Part shown: piece after piece, positions 50,696 through 58,796 of the stretch
Layout of the letters: each line of letters starts with the position of its first letter
Position numbering within the stretch: the first letter of the stretch is position 1
Assembly (NCBI RefSeq): GCF_036621415.1
Contig: NZ_CP030941.1
Coordinates: forward strand, 1,178,001 to 1,242,000
DNA length: 64,000 nucleotides
DNA from: Nitratireductor thuwali
GTDB taxonomy: Bacteria; Pseudomonadota; Alphaproteobacteria; Rhizobiales; Rhizobiaceae
Reading direction: 5' to 3'
The notes under the pieces: generated by a model
What the model saw: the letters and a program-made list of their open reading frames with translations, nothing else
The model's database searches: none
What the model was told of the DNA's origin: nothing
Program-made: the position numbers and the translations under genes

Positions 50696-52050
50696 TTTGC
50701 CGCGGCGACGGCCCGCTTTTCCACATATTGCCTTTTATCGCCGGGAAGGCCGGCTCGTCCGACGCCGAAATAGGTCATCCCGCAGGCGGCCACGGCCTCC
50801 GGCTGCAGGATGTTGCGGAAGTCGAACAAGGTCGAGCCCTTCATGCGCTCCGACAGCCGCCCCAGATCGAGTTCGGTAAAGTTCTTCCAGTCCGTCAGTA
50901 TGACGACGGCATCGGCGCCGGTGGCCGCTTCATAGGCATCGCTGCACCAGTTCACGTCCGGCAGTTCCTTGGCGGCTGTCGGCATCGCCTGCGGATCAAA
51001 CGCACGGACCACGAATCCCTGATCCTGCAGCGCGGGGATGAACGCCAGGGCGGGCGATTCGCGCACGTCGTCGGTCGCCGCCTTGAACGCGACGCCGAGG
51101 ACCGCCACCACCGCTCCCTTGCGAAGGTTGGCCTTGAACGCGATGCGGCGCGCCAGCGCCGTCTTCCTCCGGTCGTTGCCTTCTATGAGCGTTTCCACGA
51201 GGCTTTGCGGCACGCCATTGCGGCGCCCGGTCGCCGCGAAGGCCCGGGCGTCCTTGGGAAAGCACGATCCGCCGAAGCCGGGCCCGGCCTGCAGGAAGGC
51301 AGGGCCGATGCGCTGGTCGAGCCCGATGCCCTTGGCGACGGTGGTCACGTCGGCGCCGGCCCGCTCGCACAGATCCGCCACCTCGTTGATGAAACCGATC
51401 TTCATGGCCAGGAAGGCGTTCGCGGCATGCTTGACCATTTCCGCATTCTCGGCGCTGGTGACGAGCACCGGAGCGTCCGTCCGCGCCACGAGGGGCCCGT
51501 AGAGTTCCTTCAGCGTGGTGGTCGCCCGTTCGTCGTCCGAGCCGATGATGATCCGGTCGGGATGCATGAAATCGTCGATGGCCGAGCCTTCCCGCAGGAA
51601 CTCCGGATTGGCCGCGACGGCAAAATCCCCTGCGCCGCGGACATCCCTGATGATCTGCTCCAGACGGCGGCACGAGCCCACCGTCACCGTGGATTTGACG
51701 ACCACGGTCGTGAAAGGCGCCAGAAGCGGCGCGATCTGCCGGGCCGCCGCCTCCAGATAGGAAAGGTCTATGTCGCCATCGGGTAGCGACGGTGTCCCGA
51801 CCGATAGAAAAACCGCCTTTGCACCGCGCACCGCATCGGCGAGCTCGGAAACGAAGTGCAGCGAGCGCTTGCGCGCGGCAGCCCGCATCGCCTGCTCCAT
51901 GCCCGGTTCGTAGATTGGCGGCCGGCCTCGCGCCAGCTTGTCCATCCGGCCCGGATCGACGTCGTGACACCGGACCTCGTGCCCGAGAAGCGCGAGGCAG
52001 ACACCGGTGGTCAATCCTACATATCCTGTACCGATTATGGCGACGTCCAT
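50692..52050 (-). CDS. ugd: UDP-glucose 6-dehydrogenase
   Basis: Ugd oxidises UDP-glucose to UDP-glucuronate with two NAD+, feeding acidic exopolysaccharide or lipid sugars. The 452-residue protein has the NAD motif (IGTGYVGLTTGVCLALLGHE), VKSTVTVGSCRRLEQIIRD, NPEFLREGSAIDDFMHPDRI and the catalytic cysteine in GPGFGGSCFPKDARAF, then FKAATDDVRESPAL in the C-domain. ATG 52050 has AGGAG 7-8 nt upstream; the longer frame adds a non-conserved 16-residue tail. A GGAAC-N16-AGTT element upstream hints at stress control. No polysaccharide cluster is beside it. Confidence 0.94.
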   Translation of the reverse strand: MDVAIIGTGYVGLTTGVCLALLGHEVRCHDVDPGRMDKLARGRPPIYEPGMEQAMRAAARKRSLHFVSELADAVRGAKAVFLSVGTPSLPDGDIDLSYLEAAARQIAPLLAPFTTVVVKSTVTVGSCRRLEQIIRDVRGAGDFAVAANPEFLREGSAIDDFMHPDRIIIGSDDERATTTLKELYGPLVARTDAPVLVTSAENAEMVKHAANAFLAMKIGFINEVADLCERAGADVTTVAKGIGLDQRIGPAFLQAGPGFGGSCFPKDARAFAATGRRNGVPQSLVETLIEGNDRRKTALARRIAFKANLRKGAVVAVLGVAFKAATDDVRESPALAFIPALQDQGFVVRAFDPQAMPTAAKELPDVNWCSDAYEAATGADAVVILTDWKNFTELDLGRLSERMKGSTLFDFRNILQPEAVAACGMTYFGVGRAGLPGDKRQYVEKRAVAAAN

Positions 52051-52086
52051 TGGGTGACTCCTGAAGCCATTGGAAATTTTGCCTCT

Positions 52087-52111
52087 AACTGGCTGCAATG
52101 GTCGTTGTTCC
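52087..52111 (-). promoter_or_regulatory. EcfG-type promoter variant for ugd
   Basis: Minus strand: GGAAC (52111-52107), 16 bp, AGTT (52090-52087); the predicted leader is about 30 nt. Confidence 0.45.
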
Positions 52112-52169
52112 CGCTGAAGACATTGATGCTGCTGATGAAGGTGGCGCCGGCCGCCCGCGCCGAACCCGC

Positions 52170-52898
52170 TCAGCGGGCGTCGAGCACCATCTCCCTCACC
52201 CAGCGCAGCAGGAGTTCGTCATAGGAACGGCGGCTTTCAGGCTCCGACAATGCATGGTCGGCTCCCGAGATGATCCGGTGGGTTATGGAGTGCGCGTTGC
52301 TGAAGGACGCCAGATAGCTGGCTATCGTCGGGTGCGGAACGAGATGGTCGTTCTCCGACTCGACGACGAGAACGTCGCCGCCGAATTCCCGGCATTGGCG
52401 CAGGGCGCGGTTGCTGTGCAGGGGAACCTGCTTGCTTCTGAAAAGCTGCAGCTCCTTCCTGTCCAACGCGTATTTCGGAATGTCCCAGTCGTCGTCCCGG
52501 TAAAGCGCCGGAACGCGCAGCGCCAGCCAGCGCACCGGCCGTTCCGCCGCGAGGAACGTCGACAGATAGGCGCCATAGCTGCTGGCGATGACGGCGATCG
52601 ACGAGGCGTCGACGGCCGGATGCGAGGCAAGCACGTCGTAGGCGGCACGAATGTCGGCGAGATTGTCGTCCCGCGTGACCGTTTGCTGCTCCTCCTGGGT
52701 CAGCCCATGGCCGCGCATGTCGAATGTCAGGCAGATGCATCCCAGCCGGGAAATGGCGCGCGAGCGCTTTTCGTCGCGCTTCTGGCTGCCGGCCCAGCCA
52801 TGGATGAACAGTATTCCCGGCCAGCCCGTGCTGGGCTCAAAGAAATGTCCGGCCAGTTGCCGGCCATCCACCTTTATATGCGCCTCTGTCTTCTTCAA
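52170..52898 (-). CDS. Alpha/beta hydrolase
   Basis: The 242-residue cytoplasmic protein has an alpha/beta-hydrolase core: FIHGWAGSQKRDEKRSR (oxyanion-hole HGW), TFDMRGHGLTQ, the nucleophile elbow ASSYGA with Ser107, the acid Asp184 in ESENDHLVPH, and the catalytic His215 in GADHALSEP. It is a peptidase/esterase-type serine hydrolase; the substrate is unknown. Its ATG overlaps the stop of the upstream DUF3182 gene by 4 bp, so the two are translationally coupled and share the EcfG-type promoter at 54036-54060. Confidence 0.87.
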   Translation of the reverse strand: MKKTEAHIKVDGRQLAGHFFEPSTGWPGILFIHGWAGSQKRDEKRSRAISRLGCICLTFDMRGHGLTQEEQQTVTRDDNLADIRAAYDVLASHPAVDASSIAVIASSYGAYLSTFLAAERPVRWLALRVPALYRDDDWDIPKYALDRKELQLFRSKQVPLHSNRALRQCREFGGDVLVVESENDHLVPHPTIASYLASFSNAHSITHRIISGADHALSEPESRRSYDELLLRWVREMVLDAR

Positions 52899-54004
52899 TG
52901 CTCATCCTGCAATACAGCGTATTTCAGGAACGGCCCGACCGACGGGTCGTTCCCCCGGAAATAGATGGTGGCGTGTCCAGGAGGAACCGTCCCCTGCCCA
53001 TATCGTTCCACAGTTGCTGCTTGGACATGATTGAGGTCGGGCCGATGCTCGAAGGCTTCCAGCGCGGCGATTTCCGCGCCCGTTGCGCCGCCGACGCGCC
53101 AGGACTGCTCCAGGACCGCGGCCTTGCGACGCCCCGCGCCGTCGATGCCGGTGACGATGTCGTAGTTGCGTCGCGATGCGACAAGTCCCAGCCGCCGGGC
53201 CGCCAGCCGATCGAACTGCACCGCCATGCGGCAGATGGCCTCGTCCTCGTCCGACAGCATGGACAGGAGCTCGCGGTATCCGCCGCGGACGACGGAAAGC
53301 CGCGACCCGCCATAGACCGTTTCGCCGCGGTTGTCGGCCGTCAGGTCCTGCTGGCCGACATAGGCCGCGACCATGCCGCCCAGCCTCGTCTGCCCGACGC
53401 TGTAGGTGCGCACGTCCGACAGGTTTTCCTCCAGGACGAGACTGTCCTGGAGCGCGCAGTCGCCGTCGAACCCGTCGATGATGTCGGAGAGTTCGCCGGC
53501 CGTGCGCGCGACATATTGCTGCTTGCCGCCGCTGGCGCTCACAGCCTTGACGCGGATATCCCCGCTTCGCAGAAGCGTGGTTCCGCAATGCATGGCGCCG
53601 GCGCGCGTGAGGGCGGTGAAACCGCAAAGGGTCAGTCCCCTCGCATCCGCCGTGAAGGCGTGCGGCCAGCCGGGAGGCGCGGCCTCGCCCGGAGCGAGCG
53701 GATGGATGATCGCCTTGGTGGCGAACAGCCGACGCGGCACCCATCCTCCGAGCAGGTCCGTTTCCGTCAGGCCGGCAAGACATGGCGAGCCCTCGTCGCC
53801 GCAAAGCGTATCGCGCGGAACGCAGTACGGACGGCCGTCGCCCGGAAAATCCTCCAGCCGGCCCCTGTAGTCGAAACCGAGAAGAAGCGCCGCGCGTTTC
53901 GCCAGCACGATATGAGCCGCCTCCTCGTGGCCAGCCTCTCCTCGGCAGCCCCACGTGAGCAGCGGCCTGGCCTTACGAACGGCATCGCCGGCACGTTCCT
54001 GCAT
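52895..54004 (-). CDS. DUF3182 family protein (ATP-grasp-like)
   Basis: The 369-residue protein shows the DUF3182 pattern: GEAGHEEAAHIVLAKRAALL, LGFDYRGRLEDFPG, LLGGWVPRRLFATKAIIHPL, DIRVKAVSASGGKQQYVART, LVLEENLSDVRTYSVGQTRL, ETVYGGSRLSVVRGGYREL, and VLEQSWRVGGATGAEIAALE. The central block has the look of an ATP-grasp ligase (lysine in RVKA, glycine-rich loop, LEEN), but no activity is known for the family. ATG 54004 is chosen because GGAG lies 6-7 nt upstream and the EcfG-type promoter gives a 24-nt leader. It forms a two-gene operon with the alpha/beta hydrolase. Confidence 0.85.
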   Translation of the reverse strand: MQERAGDAVRKARPLLTWGCRGEAGHEEAAHIVLAKRAALLLGFDYRGRLEDFPGDGRPYCVPRDTLCGDEGSPCLAGLTETDLLGGWVPRRLFATKAIIHPLAPGEAAPPGWPHAFTADARGLTLCGFTALTRAGAMHCGTTLLRSGDIRVKAVSASGGKQQYVARTAGELSDIIDGFDGDCALQDSLVLEENLSDVRTYSVGQTRLGGMVAAYVGQQDLTADNRGETVYGGSRLSVVRGGYRELLSMLSDEDEAICRMAVQFDRLAARRLGLVASRRNYDIVTGIDGAGRRKAAVLEQSWRVGGATGAEIAALEAFEHRPDLNHVQAATVERYGQGTVPPGHATIYFRGNDPSVGPFLKYAVLQDEH

Positions 54005-54035
54005 TGCCAACTCCAATCTGCGGGTAAGCGCAAGC

Positions 54036-54060
54036 AACGGTCCAAAAGGGCGATTGTTCC
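54036..54060 (-). promoter_or_regulatory. EcfG-type promoter of the DUF3182-hydrolase operon
   Basis: Minus strand: GGAAC (54060-54056), 16 bp, CGTT (54039-54036), full consensus. It is 50 bp away from a divergent copy at 54111-54135. Confidence 0.72.
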
Positions 54061-54110
54061 GATAGGACGGCCGGTGCCGGGTCCCGGCTGAGACATCTTC
54101 ATCTTCTGTC

Positions 54111-54135
54111 GGAACTTCATTATCGCGAGGTCGTT
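54111..54135 (+). promoter_or_regulatory. EcfG-type promoter of the MDR-Gfo/Idh pair
   Basis: GGAAC (54111-54115), 16 bp, CGTT (54132-54135), full consensus. The predicted leader is about 24 nt, ending at ATG 54166 with GAGGAG in front. Confidence 0.72.
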
Positions 54136-54165
54136 TCGTGTGCAGAAGCACCAGAGGAGATATGA

Positions 54166-55170
54166 ATGGAACTGACGCTGAGCGAAAAACAGACCGGCGT
54201 CCGCGCGGAAACGATGAAAGCCGCGGTCCTGACAGGGCCGCGCCGGGTGGCGCTGGTGGACGCGCCGATCCCCGTCCCGGGCAGCGGCCAGGTCAGGGTG
54301 CGCATGGAAGGATGCGGCGTCTGCGCCTCCAACGTCGTTCCCTGGCAGGGGCCCGAATGGATGGAATATCCGACGGCGCCGGGCGCCCTCGGCCACGAAG
54401 GCTGGGGCGTCGTCGACAGCGTCTCGCCGGATGTGGAAGGCCTCGAGGTCGGCGACCGCGTCGTCGCCCTCTTCCAGAACAGCTATGCCGAATATGACGT
54501 CGGGGACGCGGAAGCCGTGATCCGGCTGCCCGAATCCCTTGCCGCCCGCCCTTTCCCGGGCGAGCCGATCGGCTGCGCCATGAACATCTTTCGCCGCAGC
54601 GACATCCGTGCCGGCCAGCGCGTGGCGATCATAGGCATCGGCTTTCTGGGCGCCGTCCTTGCCCGGCTCGCAACGCTCAGCGGTGCCGAGGTCATTGCGA
54701 TCACCCGGCGCCGGTGGGCGCTAGACATCGCCAGGAGCCACGGCGCCTGGGAAACGATCCCGATGGAGGATCACGCCGAAATCGTGCAGCGCGTCGCCGA
54801 ACTCACCGGGGGCGCCTTCTGCGAGCGGGTGATCGAGGCGACTGGCAAGCAATGGCCCCTCGACCTTGCATCGGAGATCGCCGGCGAGCGGGCGAAGCTG
54901 ATCGTGGCCGGCTACCACCAGGACGGGCCGCGCACGGTCAACATGCAGCAATGGAACTGGAAAGGCATCGACGTGGTGAACGCCCATGAGCGCCAGCTGG
55001 CCCAATACAGGCAGGGCGTGGTCGACGGCATACGCATGATCGAGGACGGCGCCGTGTCCATCGACGATCTTCTGACCCACCGCCTGCCGCTGGCCCGCCT
55101 GGGAGAGGCGCTGGAGCTCACCCAGGACCGCCCTGAAGGTTTCATGAAAGCCATGGTGACATTTCCATAA
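54166..55170 (+). CDS. Medium-chain (MDR) zinc-type alcohol dehydrogenase-like oxidoreductase
   Basis: The 334-residue protein has the MDR two-domain fold: a GroES-like N-part with GCGVCASNVVPWQGPEW and GALGHEGWGVV (Cys and His-Glu at the catalytic zinc), then a Rossmann domain (RVAIIGIGFLGAVLARLATL). The structural-zinc cysteine loop of classical alcohol dehydrogenases is absent, as in the polyol or bi-domain oxidoreductase group. ATG 54166 is supported by GAGGAG and the promoter spacing; MKAAVL 16 codons later is an alternative. Its stop overlaps the next ATG by one base (TAATG), so it is coupled to the Gfo/Idh partner. A sugar or cyclitol substrate is likely but not shown. Confidence 0.83.
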   Translation: MELTLSEKQTGVRAETMKAAVLTGPRRVALVDAPIPVPGSGQVRVRMEGCGVCASNVVPWQGPEWMEYPTAPGALGHEGWGVVDSVSPDVEGLEVGDRVVALFQNSYAEYDVGDAEAVIRLPESLAARPFPGEPIGCAMNIFRRSDIRAGQRVAIIGIGFLGAVLARLATLSGAEVIAITRRRWALDIARSHGAWETIPMEDHAEIVQRVAELTGGAFCERVIEATGKQWPLDLASEIAGERAKLIVAGYHQDGPRTVNMQQWNWKGIDVVNAHERQLAQYRQGVVDGIRMIEDGAVSIDDLLTHRLPLARLGEALELTQDRPEGFMKAMVTFP

Positions 55171-56279
55171 TGAACGACACGATACGTTTTCCCAACGATC
55201 ATGGCGCTCGGCCCCGGCTCGGTTTTCTGGGGCTCGGCTGGATCGGCCGTCACAGGATGGAGGCTGTCATGGCCTCGGGACTCGCCGAGGTGAAGGCGCT
55301 GTGTGATCCTTCCCCGGAGATGATCGACGCCGCCGTCGCTGCGGCGCCGGACGCGGTCGTCGCGCCCACCTTCGAGGATCTCCTCGGGCTGGATCTGGAC
55401 GGCGTGGTGATCGCCACCCCGAGCGCTCTGCACGCCGCACAGTCGATCCAGGCGCTGGAGCGCGGACTGGCCGTATTCTGCCAGAAGCCGCTTGGGCTGA
55501 ACGCGGAGGAAACGGCCGCGGTCGTCCGTGCGGCGCGGAAGGCCGACCGTCTTCTCGGCGTCGACCTGTCCTATCGCCATACCGCCGCCATGAGATGCAT
55601 CCGCGATCGTCTGCGGCAAGGAGCCATAGGCGAGGTCTTTGCTGCCGACCTGACCTTCCACAACGCCTACGGGCCGGACAAGCCATGGTTCTACGACGCC
55701 AGGCTGTCCGGGGGCGGCTGCGTTACCGATCTCGGCGTTCATCTCGTCGACCTGTTCCTGTGGACGCTCGAATTCCCGCGCGTGAGCGAAGCGCATGCCA
55801 GGCTCTTTGCCGGTGGCAAGCGGCTCGACCCGCGCAGCCGCATTGTCGAGGACTATGCCGCGGCCACCCTCGAAACCGACACAGGCGCCATCGCCCGCAT
55901 CGCTTGCTCGTGGCGGCTGAATGCGGGCTGCGACGCCGACATCTCCGCAATCTTCTATGGCGACCAGGGCGCCCTCGCCCTGGCAAATGTCGACGGCTCT
56001 TTCTACGACTTCACCGCACAGATCAGGAAGGGCACCGGCAAGGAGGTTCTCGTTACGCCGCCGGACGACTGGGGCGGACGCGCCGCCGTCGCCTGGGCGC
56101 AGCAGCTTTCGCAAGGAGAGGGTTTCGACGCCTCGGCCGAGACCTATGTGCACACGGCACGCGCGCTGGACCTCATCTACGGGCGCAACGTAGGGGATAC
56201 AGCCTTTGGCGAAGGACCGACTCCGGCCTCCCGCACCGAAGCGGTCACACAGTTCAAGAAGGCCGCCCGGCGCGGATAG
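55170..56279 (+). CDS. Gfo/Idh/MocA family oxidoreductase
   Basis: The 369-residue protein has an N-terminal NAD(P) Rossmann fold (LGFLGLGWIGRHRMEAVMAS; VVIATPSALHAAQSIQALER), the family lysine in FCQKPLGLNAEE (Gln replaces the usual Glu of EKP), and the C-terminal beta-sheet domain with GGCVTDLGVHLVDLFLWTLE carrying the conserved Asp and His. Members oxidise sugars, inositols or dehydro-sugars. It is translationally coupled to the MDR gene; such pairs usually act in sequence on one carbohydrate. Expression is probably under the upstream EcfG-type promoter. Confidence 0.87.
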   Translation: MNDTIRFPNDHGARPRLGFLGLGWIGRHRMEAVMASGLAEVKALCDPSPEMIDAAVAAAPDAVVAPTFEDLLGLDLDGVVIATPSALHAAQSIQALERGLAVFCQKPLGLNAEETAAVVRAARKADRLLGVDLSYRHTAAMRCIRDRLRQGAIGEVFAADLTFHNAYGPDKPWFYDARLSGGGCVTDLGVHLVDLFLWTLEFPRVSEAHARLFAGGKRLDPRSRIVEDYAAATLETDTGAIARIACSWRLNAGCDADISAIFYGDQGALALANVDGSFYDFTAQIRKGTGKEVLVTPPDDWGGRAAVAWAQQLSQGEGFDASAETYVHTARALDLIYGRNVGDTAFGEGPTPASRTEAVTQFKKAARRG

Positions 56280-56324
56280 AAGCCCTATCCGCGCCGTCCG
56301 GAGCGATTTCGGGAGGGGACTGAT

Positions 56325-57128
56325 CTAGATGTAAGGCAGCCGCCCCAATGAGGAATAATGCTCGTTGAGCTGGCTCAGCGTGTTCATCTCGTCATCCGAA
56401 AGCGAGAAGTCGAAAACGTCCAGATCCTCGTGCAGGTGCTTTTCCTGATTTGCCTTCGGCAGGGGAACCGTTCCCAGCTGAAGGTTCCATCGGATGAGAA
56501 CCTGCGCCGGCGTCTTGCCGTGGCTGTCGGCGACGCGCTTCAGCACCGCATCGTCAAGGCGCTTTTCCCGCGTCAGGGGACTATAGGCCTGGATGACCAT
56601 CCGGTGCGCCTTTGCATGGCGCAGCATCGCGTCGCTGTGCCCGAACGGGCTCCATTCGATCTGGTTGACGGCCGGCGTCTCCTGGGTCGCTTCGATCAGC
56701 GCGTCGATCTGCCCGGCCGAATAGTTGCTGACGCCGATGTCGCGGGTCAGCCCCTCGTCGCGCGCCCGCATCAGCCCCTCCCACAGCTCCGTTCCCGGGC
56801 CCTGCGGTGGCGGCCGGTGGATCAGCATGAGGTCGGCGTAGTCGAGTTTCAACTGGTCGAGATTGTCCTTGACCGCCTGATACGCGTCGTCGGTTTCCTC
56901 GACCTTGGTGACGAGGAAGAAGGCGTCCCGCGCCATGCCGCTGCGCTCGATGCCCTCGCCGATGCCCGGCTGCGTGCCGTAGTCGCCGGACGTGTCGATC
57001 ATCGGATAGCCGAGTTCAAGCGCCTTGGCGATGGTTTCTGCGGTGTGGTCGGTAAGCTGCCACGTCCCGAGCCCCAGCACCGGCATGGCATTTCCGCTGC
57101 GCAACTCAATGGTGGTTTGAGGGGTCAT
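56325..57128 (-). CDS. Aldo/keto reductase
   Basis: The 267-residue TIM-barrel protein has AKR features: MPVLGLGTWQLTDHTAETI, MIDTSGDYGTQPGIGEGI (Asp and Tyr of the tetrad), FLVTKVEETDDAYQ (Lys), YADLMLIHRPPPQGPG (His), DIGVSNYSAGQIDAL and the NADPH-binding GTVPLPKANQEKHLHED. It reduces aldehydes or ketones; methylglyoxal or sugar aldehydes are common for this type. It stands alone, convergent with the Gfo/Idh gene. Confidence 0.9.
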   Translation of the reverse strand: MTPQTTIELRSGNAMPVLGLGTWQLTDHTAETIAKALELGYPMIDTSGDYGTQPGIGEGIERSGMARDAFFLVTKVEETDDAYQAVKDNLDQLKLDYADLMLIHRPPPQGPGTELWEGLMRARDEGLTRDIGVSNYSAGQIDALIEATQETPAVNQIEWSPFGHSDAMLRHAKAHRMVIQAYSPLTREKRLDDAVLKRVADSHGKTPAQVLIRWNLQLGTVPLPKANQEKHLHEDLDVFDFSLSDDEMNTLSQLNEHYSSLGRLPYI

Positions 57129-57246
57129 GCCTTGTCCCTTTCGATTTTCCTGAAATTTGGACCATGCCCGGCAGAACTTTTCCGCGGGTCGTTTGTTCGG
57201 CGGGGGACTGTTCGCAGGAGATCAGCATGATGAATAGGACCAGCCC

Positions 57247-57426
57247 ATGACCGCCCCGAAGAAAGACATCGATCGCCTCGCGCGGCAGAGCAAGGCGGAC
57301 TACCTGCGCCGATCGTCCGTGACCTATCTGGAGTGCTGCATCAGCCTGATGCTCACGCACCTCACGGCGGAGGAAGTCGCCCGCATCCTCGAACAGGAGG
57401 CCCACTTCATTCGCGACCTGGATTGA
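57247..57426 (+). CDS. Small hypothetical protein
   Basis: The 59-residue soluble protein (TAPKKDIDRLARQSKADYLR; TYLECCISLMLTHLTAEEVA) is predicted to be three helices, with a Cys-Cys pair in the middle. AGGA lies about 8 nt before the ATG. It is divergent from the aldo/keto reductase. No family was recognised. Confidence 0.55.
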   Translation: MTAPKKDIDRLARQSKADYLRRSSVTYLECCISLMLTHLTAEEVARILEQEAHFIRDLD

Positions 57427-57492
57427 CCGGCGCAGGTCCGCGGTCTGCAGGTAACGGAATGGCCCCGGACGCGGAAGCGGACCGGAGCACCA

Positions 57493-57545
57493 TTCAGACG
57501 ATGGGTGCAGCTCACCTCCCCCCGCCCCACCAGCCATCGTCTGAA
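57493..57545. repeat. Perfect 12-bp inverted repeat with 29-bp spacer
   Basis: TTCAGACGATGG (57493-57504) and CCATCGTCTGAA (57534-57545) are exact reverse complements around a C-rich 29-bp spacer. It lies between convergent genes. It could fold as an RNA hairpin or mark the ends of a tiny decayed element. Confidence 0.6.
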
Positions 57546-57564
57546 GCGGCATTGCGCCGCGGAA

Positions 57565-57596
57565 GGATCGGCCAACCAGCCGGTCCTTCTTCCTTT
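57565..57596 (+). terminator. Rho-independent-type terminator between convergent genes
   Basis: GGATCGGC - CAACCA - GCCGGTCC (one G-T pair) is followed on the plus strand by TTCTTCCTTT. It would end the transcript of the 59-residue gene just before the topoisomerase stop. Confidence 0.5.
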
Positions 57597-57606
57597 GCGC
57601 GGATGG

Positions 57607-58617
57607 TCACGTCTCGTGCGATTTCAGCCATCGAAGGACGAGCGTTTCGTCGGCACCGAGCCCTGTGAGCGGCTTGCGGAAGCGTCGCCGGAGGCTCGCC
57701 ATCTCCTCGCCCAGTGTTCCGGCCGACCATGCATCGAGCACGGCCGGGTGGATGTAGCCCTTGCGGCATACCGCGCGCGTGTTCCGCAGCTTGCGGGCCA
57801 CCGCATCGATGACTTCGTTGGCGCAGCGCGTCCTTCCGCGCTTGCTCGACGGGATTTCGCGCTCCGACAACTGGATGGCGGCAAAGGTGGTGGCCGCCCA
57901 TGTGCGGAAGTGCTTCGACGTGAAGTCGTCGCCGATCGCGTCGCGGATATAGTCGTTGACGTCATGGGAGTGGATCGGGACCCGTCTGCCGCTGTCGCCG
58001 ATATATTGAAACAGGCGCTGGCCCGGCAGTTCCTCGATCGTGGCGATGATCCGCGCGATGCGGCGGTCGACGAGCTTCAGCTTCCACTCGCGGCCCGACT
58101 TGCCCCGAAACGCAAAGCGCACGGTGGATCCGTTGACGCCCACATGCTGCGACCGGAGCGTGGTCAGCCCGAAGCTTCCATTGTCCCGCTCATAGATGTC
58201 GTTCCCGATGCGGATCAGCGTCTTGTCGAGCAGGCTCACGATCGATGCCAGCACCTTTTCCCGCGGCATGCCGTGCCGCCGGAGATCGGCGTCGATACGC
58301 GCGCGGATCGTGGGCAGCGCTTCGGCGAACCGGACGATGCTGGCGAACTTCACGTCGTTGCGGATGGCGATCCAGTCCGGATGGTAGCGGTACTGCTTGC
58401 GCCCGCGCTGGTCCCGCCCCACGGCCTGGATATGGCCCTCCGCGACCGGCGAGATCCAGACGTCGGTCCAGGCCGGCGGGATGGCGAGGGAGCGGATGCG
58501 GGCAAGCGTCTCCTCGTCCTCCACCCTGCCGCCGCCCGGCGCGATATAGGAGAAGCCCCGGCCGGCCCTGCGCCGGCGGATGCCTTCCGTGCTGTCGTTC
58601 ATATGCACGAGCCGCAT
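57607..58617 (-). CDS. DNA topoisomerase IB (poxvirus-type)
   Basis: The 336-residue protein has the small bacterial TopIB layout: an N-terminal beta domain (GFSYIAPGGG; RIRSLAIPPAWTDVWISP; VGRDQRGRKQYRYHPDW) and the catalytic domain with Arg136, Lys around 171-173, the SKHFRTW motif (Lys235, His236, Arg238) and nucleophile Tyr288 in RKGYIHPAV. It relaxes supercoils through a 3'-phosphotyrosyl intermediate. All catalytic residues appear present. ATG 58617 has CGGAG just upstream; a second ATG is five codons later. Such genes often belong to stress regulons in rhizobia. Confidence 0.93.
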   Translation of the reverse strand: MRLVHMNDSTEGIRRRRAGRGFSYIAPGGGRVEDEETLARIRSLAIPPAWTDVWISPVAEGHIQAVGRDQRGRKQYRYHPDWIAIRNDVKFASIVRFAEALPTIRARIDADLRRHGMPREKVLASIVSLLDKTLIRIGNDIYERDNGSFGLTTLRSQHVGVNGSTVRFAFRGKSGREWKLKLVDRRIARIIATIEELPGQRLFQYIGDSGRRVPIHSHDVNDYIRDAIGDDFTSKHFRTWAATTFAAIQLSEREIPSSKRGRTRCANEVIDAVARKLRNTRAVCRKGYIHPAVLDAWSAGTLGEEMASLRRRFRKPLTGLGADETLVLRWLKSHET

Positions 58618-58739
58618 GTGCTCCGGGCTCCTCCTGCAAGACCTCTTTGCGGGGGGAGTGATCGTCGCCGCCGCCCGTCAGAAAAGCCCGGACGGTGCAT
58701 TTGTTCCCGAGCCTTCGCCGCTCCTCGGGAGACCGGAGG

Positions 58740-58764
58740 GGAACCGTGCATGGCCGCAGGCGTT
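58740..58764 (+). promoter_or_regulatory. EcfG-type promoter of the 224-residue membrane-anchored protein gene
   Basis: GGAAC (58740-58744), 16 bp, CGTT (58761-58764), full consensus. The leader of about 26 nt supports ATG 58797 as the start. Confidence 0.7.
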
Positions 58765-58796
58765 GGGTTCTCGCCCGCGAGAACGGATTTCTTTCG

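Noticed and set aside
57493..57545. Terminal inverted repeats of an insertion sequence
   Set aside because: Only 29 bp lie between the arms, there is no transposase and no target duplication was seen.
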